A DNA stretch of 30,768 nt from the NCBI GenBank assembly GCA_050300875.1, contig JBNKYL010000210.1, forward strand, positions 1 through 30,768, read 5' to 3'. The notes under the pieces are model-generated. The model was not told the DNA's origin, ran no database searches, and worked only from the letters and a program-made list of their open reading frames with translations. Position 1 is the first letter of the stretch; every line of letters begins with the position of its first letter. A program made the position numbers and the translations under genes. This DNA comes from CBDCFL01 sp050300875 (GTDB taxonomy: Bacteria > Pseudomonadota > Alphaproteobacteria > Rhodobacterales > Rhodobacteraceae). Positions 16,244 through 23,875 of this stretch are shown piece by piece.

Positions 16244-16929
16244 AACGTTCCCGCATCAACGACATCATGGCCGAAGCGAATGAGATGATCCGCAGCCACG
16301 GTTTCACCCTTCCGCCGTTCGCCTTCTGGACCCCCGACGAGTTCAAGGCGCAAAAGCACCTTGCGCAGAACGTCATCGACGCGCGGTGCGGTTGGGACAT
16401 CACCGACTACGGCGCTGGCCGCTACGACGAAATGGGCCTGTTCCTGTTCACCTTGCGCAACGGGCGACTGGCCGACCTGCAGCGCGGCGGCGGCATGTGC
16501 TATGCCGAGAAGCTGCTGATTTCGAAACAGGATCAGCTTTCGCCGATGCACACCCATGTCATCAAGGCCGAGGACATAATCAACCGCGGCGGCGCGACGC
16601 TGGTGGTGGAACTTTTCGGGTCTGACGATCAGGGTCAGTTTGCCGAAGATCGCGGTGGCAACGTCTGGTGCGACGGCATCCGGTGCGATTTTGCACCCGG
16701 CGAGAAATTGCGGCTGTCACCGGGCGAAAGCGTCACGCTGATGCCGGGGGACTGGCACGCCTTCTGGGGCGAAGGCGGCGATGTGCTGATCGGCGAAGTG
16801 TCGACGGTCAACGACGACGAAACCGACAACATCTTCCGCGAACCGATCGGGCGCTTTGCCGACGTTGAAGAGGACGCAAACCCCACCCATCTGCTGGTCA
16901 GCGACTACCGGACATGGCTCACGCAGTAA
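16240..16929 (+). CDS. D-lyxose ketol-isomerase (D-lyxose/D-mannose isomerase)
   Basis: The protein has 229 residues and is a cupin-fold sugar isomerase. Metal ligands are visible as MHTHVIKAEDI (His104, His106, Glu111; Lys109 nearby) and GDWHAFWGE (His173). The N-terminal RSRINDIMAEANEMIRSHGF and FAFWTPDEF are typical of the D-lyxose isomerase family (EC 5.3.1.15), whose members convert D-lyxose to D-xylulose and D-mannose to D-fructose. In this operon the mannose-to-fructose reaction makes sense for mannose released by the preceding hydrolase. The fructose would need a kinase from elsewhere in the genome. Its start overlaps the hydrolase stop (ATGA), and its end overlaps the GNAT gene by 16 bases. 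Confidence 0.88.
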   Translation: MKRSRINDIMAEANEMIRSHGFTLPPFAFWTPDEFKAQKHLAQNVIDARCGWDITDYGAGRYDEMGLFLFTLRNGRLADLQRGGGMCYAEKLLISKQDQLSPMHTHVIKAEDIINRGGATLVVELFGSDDQGQFAEDRGGNVWCDGIRCDFAPGEKLRLSPGESVTLMPGDWHAFWGEGGDVLIGEVSTVNDDETDNIFREPIGRFADVEEDANPTHLLVSDYRTWLTQ

Positions 16930-17363
16930 TCCGCGACATGATGGCCGATCCAGGGTTCGCGCCCCAACTGGAACAGGCGTTGCTGCAAGATCTTTCGGCG
17001 CTGTTGCCGCAGGCCAGCAATACAACACTTGCCTATGCTGCGCACTCTGCCAAAGGGACATGCGTGGCTGGCATTGCAGGCAACACATGCTACGGCTGGT
17101 TGAAGATCGGCCTGCTTTGGGTTCATCCTGATTACAGACGACAGGGGCTTGGGCGCCGCCTTTTGGATACTGCGCTGAGCGCGGCGCTGGCACGGGGCTG
17201 TCATGCCTGCTGGCTCGAAACCTCGAACCCATCTGCGCGTGAGTTCTACGAAAGGCTTGGGTTTCGGCAATTTGCAAAACTGGGCAATATTAAAGGACAG
17301 GTCACGCCGAACCACAGGCGCTGGTTTCTGCAAAGGCACATTGGATCGGTGGATGCAACATGA
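16914..17363 (+). CDS. GNAT family N-acetyltransferase
   Basis: The protein has 149 residues. The acetyl-CoA binding motif A is seen as LLWVHPDYRRQGLGRRLLDTAL (R-R-Q-G-L-G core near residues 80-86), and the GNAT C-terminal block NPSAREFYERLGF follows. The acceptor substrate cannot be told from sequence. It overlaps the isomerase gene by 16 bases and the glycerate kinase gene by four, so it is co-translated with the catabolic enzymes. No step of the proposed pathway needs an acetyltransferase, which makes its role unclear. It might modify a side product or a protein. Confidence 0.88.
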   Translation: MAHAVIRDMMADPGFAPQLEQALLQDLSALLPQASNTTLAYAAHSAKGTCVAGIAGNTCYGWLKIGLLWVHPDYRRQGLGRRLLDTALSAALARGCHACWLETSNPSAREFYERLGFRQFAKLGNIKGQVTPNHRRWFLQRHIGSVDAT

Positions 17364-18649
17364 CCGGACGTGACTTGCCGCCGCTTGAAACCGACCCGCG
17401 CGGCTTTCTGACGGGCCTTTTCCGGATCGCCGTTGAAACGGCCGACCCGATGAAAGTTGTCCCGCGCCACCTTCCCGCGCGACCTGAGGGGCGGGTGCTG
17501 GTGATTGGCGCAGGCAAAGCCAGCGCCCGTATGGCCGAAGCCGTCGAAAGCGTTTGGGGGCCATGCGAAGGGTTGGTCATCACGCGATATGGCTATGCGC
17601 GTCCCTGCAGGGGCATACGGATTGTTGAGGCCGCCCATCCCGTGCCCGATGCTGCGGGTGTTGCCGCAACGCGTGAGATGCTGGATATGGTCCGGGGTCT
17701 TGGACCGGGTGACCTGGTGCTTGCCCTGATCTCGGGCGGCGGGTCGGCATTGCTGTGCGCCCCGGCGGATGGCTCGACATTGGCCGACAAAATGGATGTC
17801 AACGCGGCACTTCTGGCTTCCGGCGCTCCCATCGGTGAAATGAACACGGTGCGCAAACACCTGAGCCAGATCAAGGGCGGGAAACTGGCCGCCGCCTGCC
17901 ACCCCGCCCGATTGGTAAGCCTGCTGATATCGGACGTGCCGGGCGATGATCCGGCCATGATCGCCTCTGGGCCAACTGTGGGTGAAACCAGCACACCTGC
18001 GGATGCGCTGGATATTCTGGATCGCTGGAAAGTCGACGTTCCGGCGCATGTCCGGGCGGTGATGGAACGACCGTCAAGCGTGATTGCGCCAAAAGATCCG
18101 CGACTGGCCCGCGCCGAAACGCACGTGATCGCGGCGCCCTCCGCCTCGCTTGACGCGGCCAGACTGGCGGCCCGCAAGGCAGGCTGTGATGCGCGCTTGC
18201 TGGGCGACGCAATTCAAGGAGAAGCGCGCGAATTAGGGGCGTCCCAGGCGCAAATGGCCCTGGATATCCGCGCAGGAATGTGGCCGGACCTACACCCGGT
18301 TTTGCTTCTGTCAGGCGGCGAATGCACTGTCACGCGCCGGGGCAATGGCATCGGTGGTCCGAATGCCGAATTTGTCTTGAGCGCGGCGGTCGAACTGGAC
18401 GGTGCGGACGGCATTCACGTTCTGGCCTGTGATACGGATGGCGTCGATGGTGCGGCTGAGGTCGCGGGCGCCTATGCCGGTCCACACAGCCTTGCCCGCG
18501 CACGTTCTGCCGGTCTGTACGCGTCCAAGGCGTTGGCAGACAATGATGCACACGGGTTCTTTGGCAAACTCGACAGCCAGATCGTCACAGGGCCGACACT
18601 GACCAACGTGAACGATTTCCGGGCAATTCTGATAGAAAGCGATGTGTAG
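17360..18649 (+). CDS. Glycerate 2-kinase (GckA/TtuD, MOFRL family)
   Basis: The protein has 429 residues, the usual length for class II glycerate kinases (DUF4147 plus MOFRL domains). The N-terminal domain shows VIGAGKASARMAEAVE (48-63), then EAAHPVPD, LALISGGGSALL and the loop MNTVRKHLSQIKGGKLA. The C-terminal MOFRL domain shows LLSGGECTV (from 316), GGPNAEFVLS and ACDTDGVDGAAEVAG. The enzyme phosphorylates D-glycerate to 2-phosphoglycerate, feeding lower glycolysis. It is the last gene of the operon, starting in an ATGA overlap with the GNAT gene. Its presence is a main reason to propose a glycerate-containing solute as the operon's substrate. Confidence 0.93.
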   Translation: MTGRDLPPLETDPRGFLTGLFRIAVETADPMKVVPRHLPARPEGRVLVIGAGKASARMAEAVESVWGPCEGLVITRYGYARPCRGIRIVEAAHPVPDAAGVAATREMLDMVRGLGPGDLVLALISGGGSALLCAPADGSTLADKMDVNAALLASGAPIGEMNTVRKHLSQIKGGKLAAACHPARLVSLLISDVPGDDPAMIASGPTVGETSTPADALDILDRWKVDVPAHVRAVMERPSSVIAPKDPRLARAETHVIAAPSASLDAARLAARKAGCDARLLGDAIQGEARELGASQAQMALDIRAGMWPDLHPVLLLSGGECTVTRRGNGIGGPNAEFVLSAAVELDGADGIHVLACDTDGVDGAAEVAGAYAGPHSLARARSAGLYASKALADNDAHGFFGKLDSQIVTGPTLTNVNDFRAILIESDV

Positions 18650-18908
18650 ATGCCAACCCGCACCTTGCGGATAAGACCAAGAATCGCTGAGAAGATCGAC
18701 CCATAGGTCTCATTGGACAACTCAACAATCAGCATACACGGTGCCAAGGTCCGCTTGGTGGCGCTTCATTCAATTAGGCTGCACATACAGCGAATGACTG
18801 CTTCCCGCCCGTTATCCATTTGAATTTCACGGATTGACGGCACGAATGTTGGGAGGAATCCAAGTCATGCAATTTGTTCATATAATTCAATTTATTGCAG
18901 GGATGATC
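18650..18908. other. Intergenic stretch with one short dispersed repeat
   Basis: No gene is supported in these 259 bases. CCGCA/TGCGG (18659-18671) forms a small hairpin just after the glycerate kinase stop but lacks a T run. CGAATGACTGCTTCCCGCCC at 18791-18810 resembles the repeat cores at 8931-8949 (minus) and 9486-9512. The last 60 bases before the tRNA are AT-rich. Confidence 0.45.
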
Positions 18909-18984
<76 letters not shown>

Positions 18985-19067
18985 GAAACCGGGCGGAATG
19001 TGTGGTTTTGGGGGCGGGAAGTCAAGATGCCGAATGTGCCGCGTGATTGGAAATTCGGTGCGCACAG

Positions 19068-19095
19068 AAATGAAAACGCCCGCCAAATGGCGGGC
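19068..19095 (-). terminator. Intrinsic terminator of rpsO
   Basis: On the minus strand GCCCGCC (19095-19089) pairs with GGCGGGC (19084-19078) around an ATTT loop and is followed by GTTTTCATTT. It lies 28 bases past the rpsO stop. The downstream tract is interrupted but U-rich. Confidence 0.8.
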
Positions 19096-19122
19096 GCCCA
19101 AAGCTGTCTTTGCCGCGTGGAA

Positions 19123-19392
19123 TTAGCGACGCAGGCCAAGCCGTGCGATCAGGTCCTGATACCGCGCCTCGTCCTTGCCCTTGACGTAGTCCAGCAGCTT
19201 GCGACGTTGCGCAACCAGTTTCAAAAGGCCACGGCGCGAATGATTGTCTTTCGCGTGGGTCTTGAAATGCTCGGTCAGGGTGGCAATGCGGCTCGACAGG
19301 ATGGCAACCTGAACTTCGGGCGAACCGGTGTCGCCGTCCTTGGTGCCGAATTCCTTGATCAGGCGAGTCTTTTCTTCAGCCGTAATCGACAT
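19123..19392 (-). CDS. rpsO: 30S ribosomal protein S15
   Basis: The protein has 89 residues, exactly the family length. It starts MSITAEEKTRLIKEFG and contains the conserved TGSPEVQVAILSSRI, the 16S rRNA-binding HSRRGLLKLVAQRRKLLDYVK and the final YQDLIARLGLRR. S15 binds helices 20-22 of 16S rRNA early in assembly of the 30S platform. An AGGAG site precedes the ATG. The gene ends in a good hairpin terminator. It lies downstream of rbfA and truB on the same strand, as in many bacteria, but separated here by about 1.5 kb that includes two opposite-strand genes, so it needs its own promoter. Confidence 0.98.
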   Translation of the reverse strand: MSITAEEKTRLIKEFGTKDGDTGSPEVQVAILSSRIATLTEHFKTHAKDNHSRRGLLKLVAQRRKLLDYVKGKDEARYQDLIARLGLRR

Positions 19393-19653
19393 CGGGGTCT
19401 CCTTTCAAATCAAAGGGTTATGGCGCAAGCCGGGATGTCGTCCAGCAGGGCCCGTGGAGTTCCGGTTGAACCGGATGGGCGCATGTAAGGGATCAGGGTG
19501 AAAAAGGGAAGGGAAAAACGCCCGGACGCGGCGGCGCAAGTCAATTCGAAACAATATGTTTCAAACTCTCGGGTCGATGTGGCGAAAATTGGGCGCTAAG
19601 ATGAACTCGATGTTAACGGCCGTGTTTTGGCCAAGTGTCTGCAAGGTTTCCAG

Positions 19654-20199
19654 ATGTCCATCTTCGTTGCAGTGATCGCTTTTCTTTCCCTGGGGTTCTT
19701 GTTTGACCTGCCGGCAGGTTTTGCCGCGGCGCAGGCATCTTTCCAGGCACGTCGGCGGAACGATCCCGCGCAGGCCGAAAACGCCCGCGAGAAAGCAGCG
19801 CGCAATGACCTGATCCTTGCCATGAACAACGAACCCGATGCCGATGCGATGGCCCTTATCGGGTCGGTTCTGGATCAGCTTGGCGACCTGGGTACCGAAG
19901 GCGAAAACATCTTTGCCGGGGATGCCGCACCTGCGCAGCAGAAGCCTGTAATTTCCGAAGGCGAATTCGCACGTGACGTGCTGGACATTGCCCTTGGCGC
20001 GGCACGCCCGGCCTATTTCGAACATTTCGACACCGACGAACAGCGCCTGGTGGTTTGCGGTTCCCGTGGCCAGCGGGTGCCGGCCCTGACCGTCCGTGCT
20101 GACGAACTTGGCCGTACGATGCTTTGCGCTGACAACCGCCCGATCGCCGTATTCGGTCAGGTCACGGGTGCGGCCCGTCTGGATGCGCTGGTCGCCTAA
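19654..20199 (+). CDS. Hypothetical protein with N-terminal membrane/signal segment
   Basis: I do not recognise a family. ATG 19654 gives 181 residues; a TTG at 19627 would add nine. Residues 2-18 are strongly hydrophobic (SIFVAVIAFLSLGFLFD), so the product is a signal-peptide or anchored protein. Then comes a charged, helix-prone stretch rich in Ala, Arg and Glu (ASFQARRRNDPAQAENARE), and a C-terminal domain with ALTVRADELGRTMLCADNRPIAVFGQ. G/C-rich third codon positions favour this strand over the long antisense frame. The gene is convergent with rpsO and lies 121 bases before another + strand hypothetical gene. Confidence 0.6.
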   Translation: MSIFVAVIAFLSLGFLFDLPAGFAAAQASFQARRRNDPAQAENAREKAARNDLILAMNNEPDADAMALIGSVLDQLGDLGTEGENIFAGDAAPAQQKPVISEGEFARDVLDIALGAARPAYFEHFDTDEQRLVVCGSRGQRVPALTVRADELGRTMLCADNRPIAVFGQVTGAARLDALVA

Positions 20200-20293
20200 G
20201 CTGCGCATTTCAGCCAAATTCTACATACTTTTCATGATGTTCACCGTTAGTTCCGTGCTATCCGTGACCCGTGGGTAATCAGGGTCGTGGGGC

Positions 20294-20848
20294 ATGGGGC
20301 CAATCCCCCGTGTTTGGGTCATGGAAATTGCGTTATTGCTGCTGACATTGCTGCCTTTGGCATTCCTGCCCGAATTCGGGGGCGGCGAGGACGAGGGCGC
20401 CGAGGGTTCATCCGAAGAAACGGATACGGATTTGCAGCCACTTACGCCCTGGATCGGCGATGACACCGTCGACCCAAATCAAACCGACCCTGAAGGTGTA
20501 ATCCTGTCCCCGGAAGAAGACACCCCCGACAATCCTGACCAGCAGCCCGTGGACGGCGAACCCTTGCGTCCGGCTGACAGCATTGAAGGCGTCAATGGCA
20601 AACTCCAACTCGATTTCGAAGACGTCACGGCCACGGGCTATGTCGAGGTTTTCGATTTCGACCCCGGCCAGGACAACTTGGAAATTCTGATTGAAAGTCA
20701 GTCGGTTCAGGGCGGCGCCGATTTGTTGATCATGCAATCCCCCGACGGGCAGGACGCCGAAGTCTATGTCGAAGGCCAGCTTGTCGCGGTGCTGAAGGGC
20801 GCGCCACAGGCTGACGCATCCGATGTTCTCGTCACCGTCACCGCTTGA
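20294..20848 (+). CDS. Hypothetical acidic protein with RTX-end-like motif
   Basis: The protein has 184 residues from ATG 20294; ATG 20321 (MEIALLLLTLLPLAFLP) is an equally good start and gives a cleaner hydrophobic N-terminus. After the membrane segment come about 70 residues very rich in Asp, Glu and Pro, then a folded-looking domain. Within it VFDFDPGQDNLEI resembles the I-x-D-F-x-x-G-x-D-x-L motif that closes RTX/haemolysin-type calcium-binding modules, but no GGxGxDxUx repeats are present. It may be a surface or periplasmic calcium-linked protein; no function can be assigned. It is convergent with the DUF1643 gene, with nine bases between them. Confidence 0.7.
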   Translation: MGPIPRVWVMEIALLLLTLLPLAFLPEFGGGEDEGAEGSSEETDTDLQPLTPWIGDDTVDPNQTDPEGVILSPEEDTPDNPDQQPVDGEPLRPADSIEGVNGKLQLDFEDVTATGYVEVFDFDPGQDNLEILIESQSVQGGADLLIMQSPDGQDAEVYVEGQLVAVLKGAPQADASDVLVTVTA

Positions 20849-20857
20849 TCCGGCCCG

Positions 20858-21364
20858 TCAATTCCAAGGTTGGGGCTGCACGGCATATCCGATGTAAAGC
20901 GGATGCTTGGGATGTCCAAGCTTGGACAGACCCAGATGCGTCAGCGCATGACCGGCCGCGCGTAGCATCCGTTCGACCTGCGGCCCCCGGTTCAGGTGTT
21001 CGCCATGCGTGCCCCAGGCGCAAACAACCTGATCGGCCCAGTCACAGCCCGCCAGGATCGCCGCATCGTTGTCGGGCCCGACCGGATCACCGGCGGCGCG
21101 CATGGCGCGTGGATCGGTGTCGCGCCAGGCGAAGATGTTGGTCACCCGAAACGCCCCGAACCCCAGCGCTCGCGCGCGGCGTTCGCAACGTTCCACCGTC
21201 GGGTCGTTTTGCACTTCGGTCGCGGTCGACGGGTTCAGCATGATGAAATGGGCGCGTTTGCCCGAAAGGTCCCATATACGGGTCAGTTCGTAACGGTAGC
21301 GTTCGCAATCGGAATAGATCGCAAGACTGGCCGCGTCGCCCTTTTGATGGGCCCGTTCGATCAT
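20858..21364 (-). CDS. DUF1643 domain protein
   Basis: The protein has 168 residues. ATG 21364 is chosen because it forms an ATGA overlap with the truB stop and because similarity begins there (MIERAHQKGDAASLAIYSD); the longer frame upstream is truB read out of phase. Family motifs are FIMLNPSTATEVQNDPT, AFRVTNIFAWRDTDP and CAWGTHG, followed by LTHLGLSKLGHPKHPLYI. DUF1643 proteins have no established function. The gene is the third of the rbfA-truB operon. The codons for LSKLG contain a perfect 16-base palindrome (20913-20928), shared in its core with one after dapB. Confidence 0.9.
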   Translation of the reverse strand: MIERAHQKGDAASLAIYSDCERYRYELTRIWDLSGKRAHFIMLNPSTATEVQNDPTVERCERRARALGFGAFRVTNIFAWRDTDPRAMRAAGDPVGPDNDAAILAGCDWADQVVCAWGTHGEHLNRGPQVERMLRAAGHALTHLGLSKLGHPKHPLYIGYAVQPQPWN

Positions 21365-22275
21365 CCCGGCAGGTTGAAGACGCGGCTGGGATGGATCTCG
21401 CCTGCCTTGTAGATGCCAACCGCCAAGGGCTGGCCACGATAGGACGCCCAACAGGTTTCGCCATAGTCGCAGTCGCCTGCGCTGACCACCTGACCTGGAT
21501 TGCCGTTCCGCAGCCGGATTGCCCCGGCTTCGTTGACAGTGACCTGCGGCATGTCGTCCAGCGCGACCTCCAGCGGCATAAGGTGTTGGTCCAGTTCCGG
21601 CGACTTGGCCAGCGCGTCGATCCGGTCAATCGTCAACCCGTCTTCCACGTCGAAGGGCCCGGACCAGATGCGGCGCAGTTGGGTGACATGGGCATGGCAG
21701 CCCAGCACCTCGCCCAGATCGCGGGCGATCGAACGCACATAACCACCCTTGCCGCAGACCATTTCCAGTTCTGCGTGCTCGGCATCCGGCCGGGCGGTCA
21801 TCGTCAACTCGTCCACGAAAAGCGGCCGCGCCGCCAGCTCGACATCCTCGCCATCACGGGCCAGCGCGTAGGCGCGTTCGCCATCTATCTTTACCGCCGA
21901 AAATTTCGGCGGCACCTGCATGATATCGCCCGTGAAACCGGGCAGGGCTGCAGCTATGGCATCGTCGGTGGGTCGCAGGTCTGACGTGGCGATCACCTCG
22001 CCCTCGGCATCGTCGGTATTGGTGGCCTGCCCGAAACGCACGGTGAAGCGATAGGCCTTCAGCGCTTCGGTGATGAATGGCACGGTTTTCGTCGCCTCAC
22101 CCAGCGCCACGGCCAGAACGCCCGTCGCGGCCGGGTCCAGCGTGCCCGCATGGCCCGCCTTGTTGGCGTCCAGCGCCCAGCGCACCTTGTTGACGACAGC
22201 GGTCGAGGTCATGCCAGCGGGTTTGTCCACCACCAGCCAGCCCGAAACGTCACGCCCCTTCTTGCGGCGCGCCAT
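21361..22275 (-). CDS. truB: tRNA pseudouridine-55 synthase
   Basis: The protein has 304 residues. The catalytic region GHAGTLDPAATGVL carries Asp47, the nucleophile that makes pseudouridine 55 in the T loop of tRNAs. Supporting motifs are GWLVVDKPAGMTS at the start and GGYVRSIARDLGE later. The C-terminal about 60 residues form the short PUA-like tail. It starts one base inside the rbfA stop (TGATG) and overlaps DUF1643 at its end, so all three are co-transcribed. Confidence 0.97.
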   Translation of the reverse strand: MARRKKGRDVSGWLVVDKPAGMTSTAVVNKVRWALDANKAGHAGTLDPAATGVLAVALGEATKTVPFITEALKAYRFTVRFGQATNTDDAEGEVIATSDLRPTDDAIAAALPGFTGDIMQVPPKFSAVKIDGERAYALARDGEDVELAARPLFVDELTMTARPDAEHAELEMVCGKGGYVRSIARDLGEVLGCHAHVTQLRRIWSGPFDVEDGLTIDRIDALAKSPELDQHLMPLEVALDDMPQVTVNEAGAIRLRNGNPGQVVSAGDCDYGETCWASYRGQPLAVGIYKAGEIHPSRVFNLPG

Positions 22276-22676
22276 CAGTCCTCACCATCCAGATCACGCC
22301 GGACATGATCGTCGGCCAGCATCCGGCGGGTGTCGTCCATCCGGTCGAAGGTTTCGTCGATCAGAAACCGCAGGTCGGGCGTGTGCTTCAACGCCGTGAC
22401 TTTGCCGATCACCCGGCGCAATTCCGACCGGTTGCGTTTCAACGCGTCAATGGCCGTCTTCCGACCGTGCCCGCCCAAAGGCAGGACATAGGCGGTGGCG
22501 ATCTTCAGGTCGGGCGAACAGCGCACCTCGCTGACGGTGATCGACATCGCGTTCAGTTCCGGGTCATGCACATCGCCCCGTGCCAGCACCTGCGCCAGCG
22601 TGCGACGGATCAATTCGCCGACGCGCAATTGCCGCTGGGACGGGCCGGGGCCGTCATGATGAAGGTTCTTTGCCAT
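22275..22676 (-). CDS. rbfA: Ribosome-binding factor A
   Basis: The protein has 133 residues, with a KH-like domain that binds the 16S rRNA 5' region during late 30S maturation and is needed for cold growth in other bacteria. Visible hallmarks are RQLRVGELIRRTLAQVLARGD, MSITVSEVRCSPDLKIATAYV and the late LRFLIDETFDRMDDTRRML. It is the first gene of the rbfA-truB-DUF1643 operon, divergent from dapB across an 86-base gap that must hold both promoters. Confidence 0.96.
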   Translation of the reverse strand: MAKNLHHDGPGPSQRQLRVGELIRRTLAQVLARGDVHDPELNAMSITVSEVRCSPDLKIATAYVLPLGGHGRKTAIDALKRNRSELRRVIGKVTALKHTPDLRFLIDETFDRMDDTRRMLADDHVRRDLDGED

Positions 22677-22762
22677 GGGCGCGGGACATAATCCTGCCGC
22701 GCCGCCATTGCAACGGGTCTGCGCCGCGCGTTAAGTGAGCCCCGAGTTGACTGGAGGAAGAC

Positions 22763-23572
22763 ATGTCCGATCTGCCCGGCATCGTTGTAACCGGCGCATC
22801 CGGCCGCATGGGCCAGATGCTGATCCACACCGTGACGGCATCGGACAAATGCCGCCTGCACGGCGCGGTCGAACGCGCGGGCCACGACTGGGTGGGCCGG
22901 GACGTGGGCGAAGCCATGGGCGGGTCGGCTTTGGGTGTGACCGTTACCGATGACCCGCTCGAGGTCTTTGCCAATGCCCATGCGGTTCTGGATTTCACCG
23001 CACCTGCGGCCACTGTGGAATTCGTCGCCCTGGCCGCACAGGCGCGACTGGTCCATGTGATCGGCACGACGGGGCTGTCCAATCACGACCTCGCCAAGAT
23101 CGCCGCCGCCGCGCGTCACGCGACGATCATGCGGGCCGGCAATATGAGCCTGGGCGTCAACCTGTTGCAACGGCTGGTCAAACTGGCCGCTGAGGCGCTG
23201 GATGCCGATTTCGACATCGAAATCATTGAAGCCCATCACAACCGCAAGGTCGACGCGCCGTCCGGCACGGCGCTGATGCTGGGTGAAGCCGCTGCCGAAG
23301 GTCGCGGCGTCGATCTGGACACGGTCAGCGACCGTGGGCGCGACGGCATGACCGGCGCACGCAAACGCGGCGATATCGGGTTTGCGGCCATTCGGGGCGG
23401 AGACATCGTCGGCGATCACGAGGTGATTTTCGCCGGTCCCGGCGAACGCATCCATTTGCGCCATGTCGCATCCGATCGGGCGCTTTTCGCCAAAGGCGCC
23501 TTGAAAGCGGCGCTTTGGGGTTTGGACAAGAAACCCGGCGAATACGATATGTTCGACGTGCTGGGCCTGTAG
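22763..23572 (+). CDS. dapB: 4-hydroxy-tetrahydrodipicolinate reductase
   Basis: The protein has 269 residues. The enzyme reduces the cyclic product of DapA with NAD(P)H in the lysine and diaminopimelate pathway. The N-terminal Rossmann loop is VTGASGRMGQ (from 9). FTAPAATVEF and IGTTGL follow. The catalytic block EAHHNRKVDAPSGTA holds His158, His159 and Lys162, as in the E. coli enzyme. A GGAGGA site lies seven bases before the ATG. Three residues before the end FDVLGL matches the usual C-terminus. The stop codon is followed at once by an 18-base perfect palindrome. Confidence 0.98.
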   Translation: MSDLPGIVVTGASGRMGQMLIHTVTASDKCRLHGAVERAGHDWVGRDVGEAMGGSALGVTVTDDPLEVFANAHAVLDFTAPAATVEFVALAAQARLVHVIGTTGLSNHDLAKIAAAARHATIMRAGNMSLGVNLLQRLVKLAAEALDADFDIEIIEAHHNRKVDAPSGTALMLGEAAAEGRGVDLDTVSDRGRDGMTGARKRGDIGFAAIRGGDIVGDHEVIFAGPGERIHLRHVASDRALFAKGALKAALWGLDKKPGEYDMFDVLGL

Positions 23573-23590
23573 GCGTCCAAGCTTGGACGC
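23573..23590. repeat. 18-base perfect palindrome after dapB
   Basis: GCGTCCAAGCTTGGACGC directly follows the dapB stop codon and lies between two convergent genes. The inner 14 bases (GTCCAAGCTTGGAC) recur as a palindrome at 20914-20927 inside the DUF1643 gene. It could form a nine-pair hairpin only as a cruciform or with loss of central pairs. No T run is present on either side, so a protein-binding site is as likely as a terminator. Confidence 0.6.
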
Positions 23591-23628
23591 ATCGAAGGTT
23601 TCTGAAAAGTTGTTGCCTTCTGGTCCGA

Positions 23629-23802
23629 TCAGAAATCGACCGCGATGCCCTTCTTTTCCCAGTCGCCATAGCGCACCGGTTCTGGGCCGTCGCGGCCCCC
23701 CAGCTCTTTGGGCAGCTTCGTATCGGCGGCTTTCTTGCGGCGTTCCTCAGCTTCGGCCAAGGCGCGTTTGGCGGCGGGGGGAAGGTCGGGTTTGTCGGGC
23801 AT
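23629..23802 (-). CDS. DUF1674 protein, succinate dehydrogenase assembly factor 4-like
   Basis: The protein has only 57 residues. ATG 23802 is chosen because an AGGAG lies ten bases upstream and the family begins there; the longer frame is antisense to the methyltransferase gene. Residues 8-24 form a charged helix (PPAAKRALAEAEERRKK) and the C-terminus reads PKELGGRDGPEPVRYGDWEKKGIAVDF in two blocks, with the conserved P-x-R-Y-G-D-W-E-x-K-G-x-x-x-D-F ending of DUF1674/SDHAF4. In eukaryotes SDHAF4 binds flavinylated SdhA and protects it during complex II assembly; the bacterial homologues are presumed to do likewise. It is divergent from the methyltransferase and convergent with dapB. Confidence 0.92.
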   Translation of the reverse strand: MPDKPDLPPAAKRALAEAEERRKKAADTKLPKELGGRDGPEPVRYGDWEKKGIAVDF

Positions 23803-23875
23803 GGGTCGGCTTGCTCCTGTTGCCCTGGTGATATAGGCGGGATCGGTTCGAAACAAGCCACTGGGGCGACCTGAC

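Noticed and set aside
18472..18747. Minus-strand frame over the end of the glycerate kinase gene
   Set aside because: Half of it is antisense to the kinase and the rest has no recognisable content or ribosome site.
19561..20217. Minus-strand 218-codon frame opposite the hypothetical gene at 19654
   Set aside because: The + frame has the stronger G/C preference at third positions and a sensible hydrophobic N-terminus; the minus frame has neither.
22610..23464. Minus-strand frame opposite dapB
   Set aside because: Shadow of dapB, whose catalytic residues are all intact on +.
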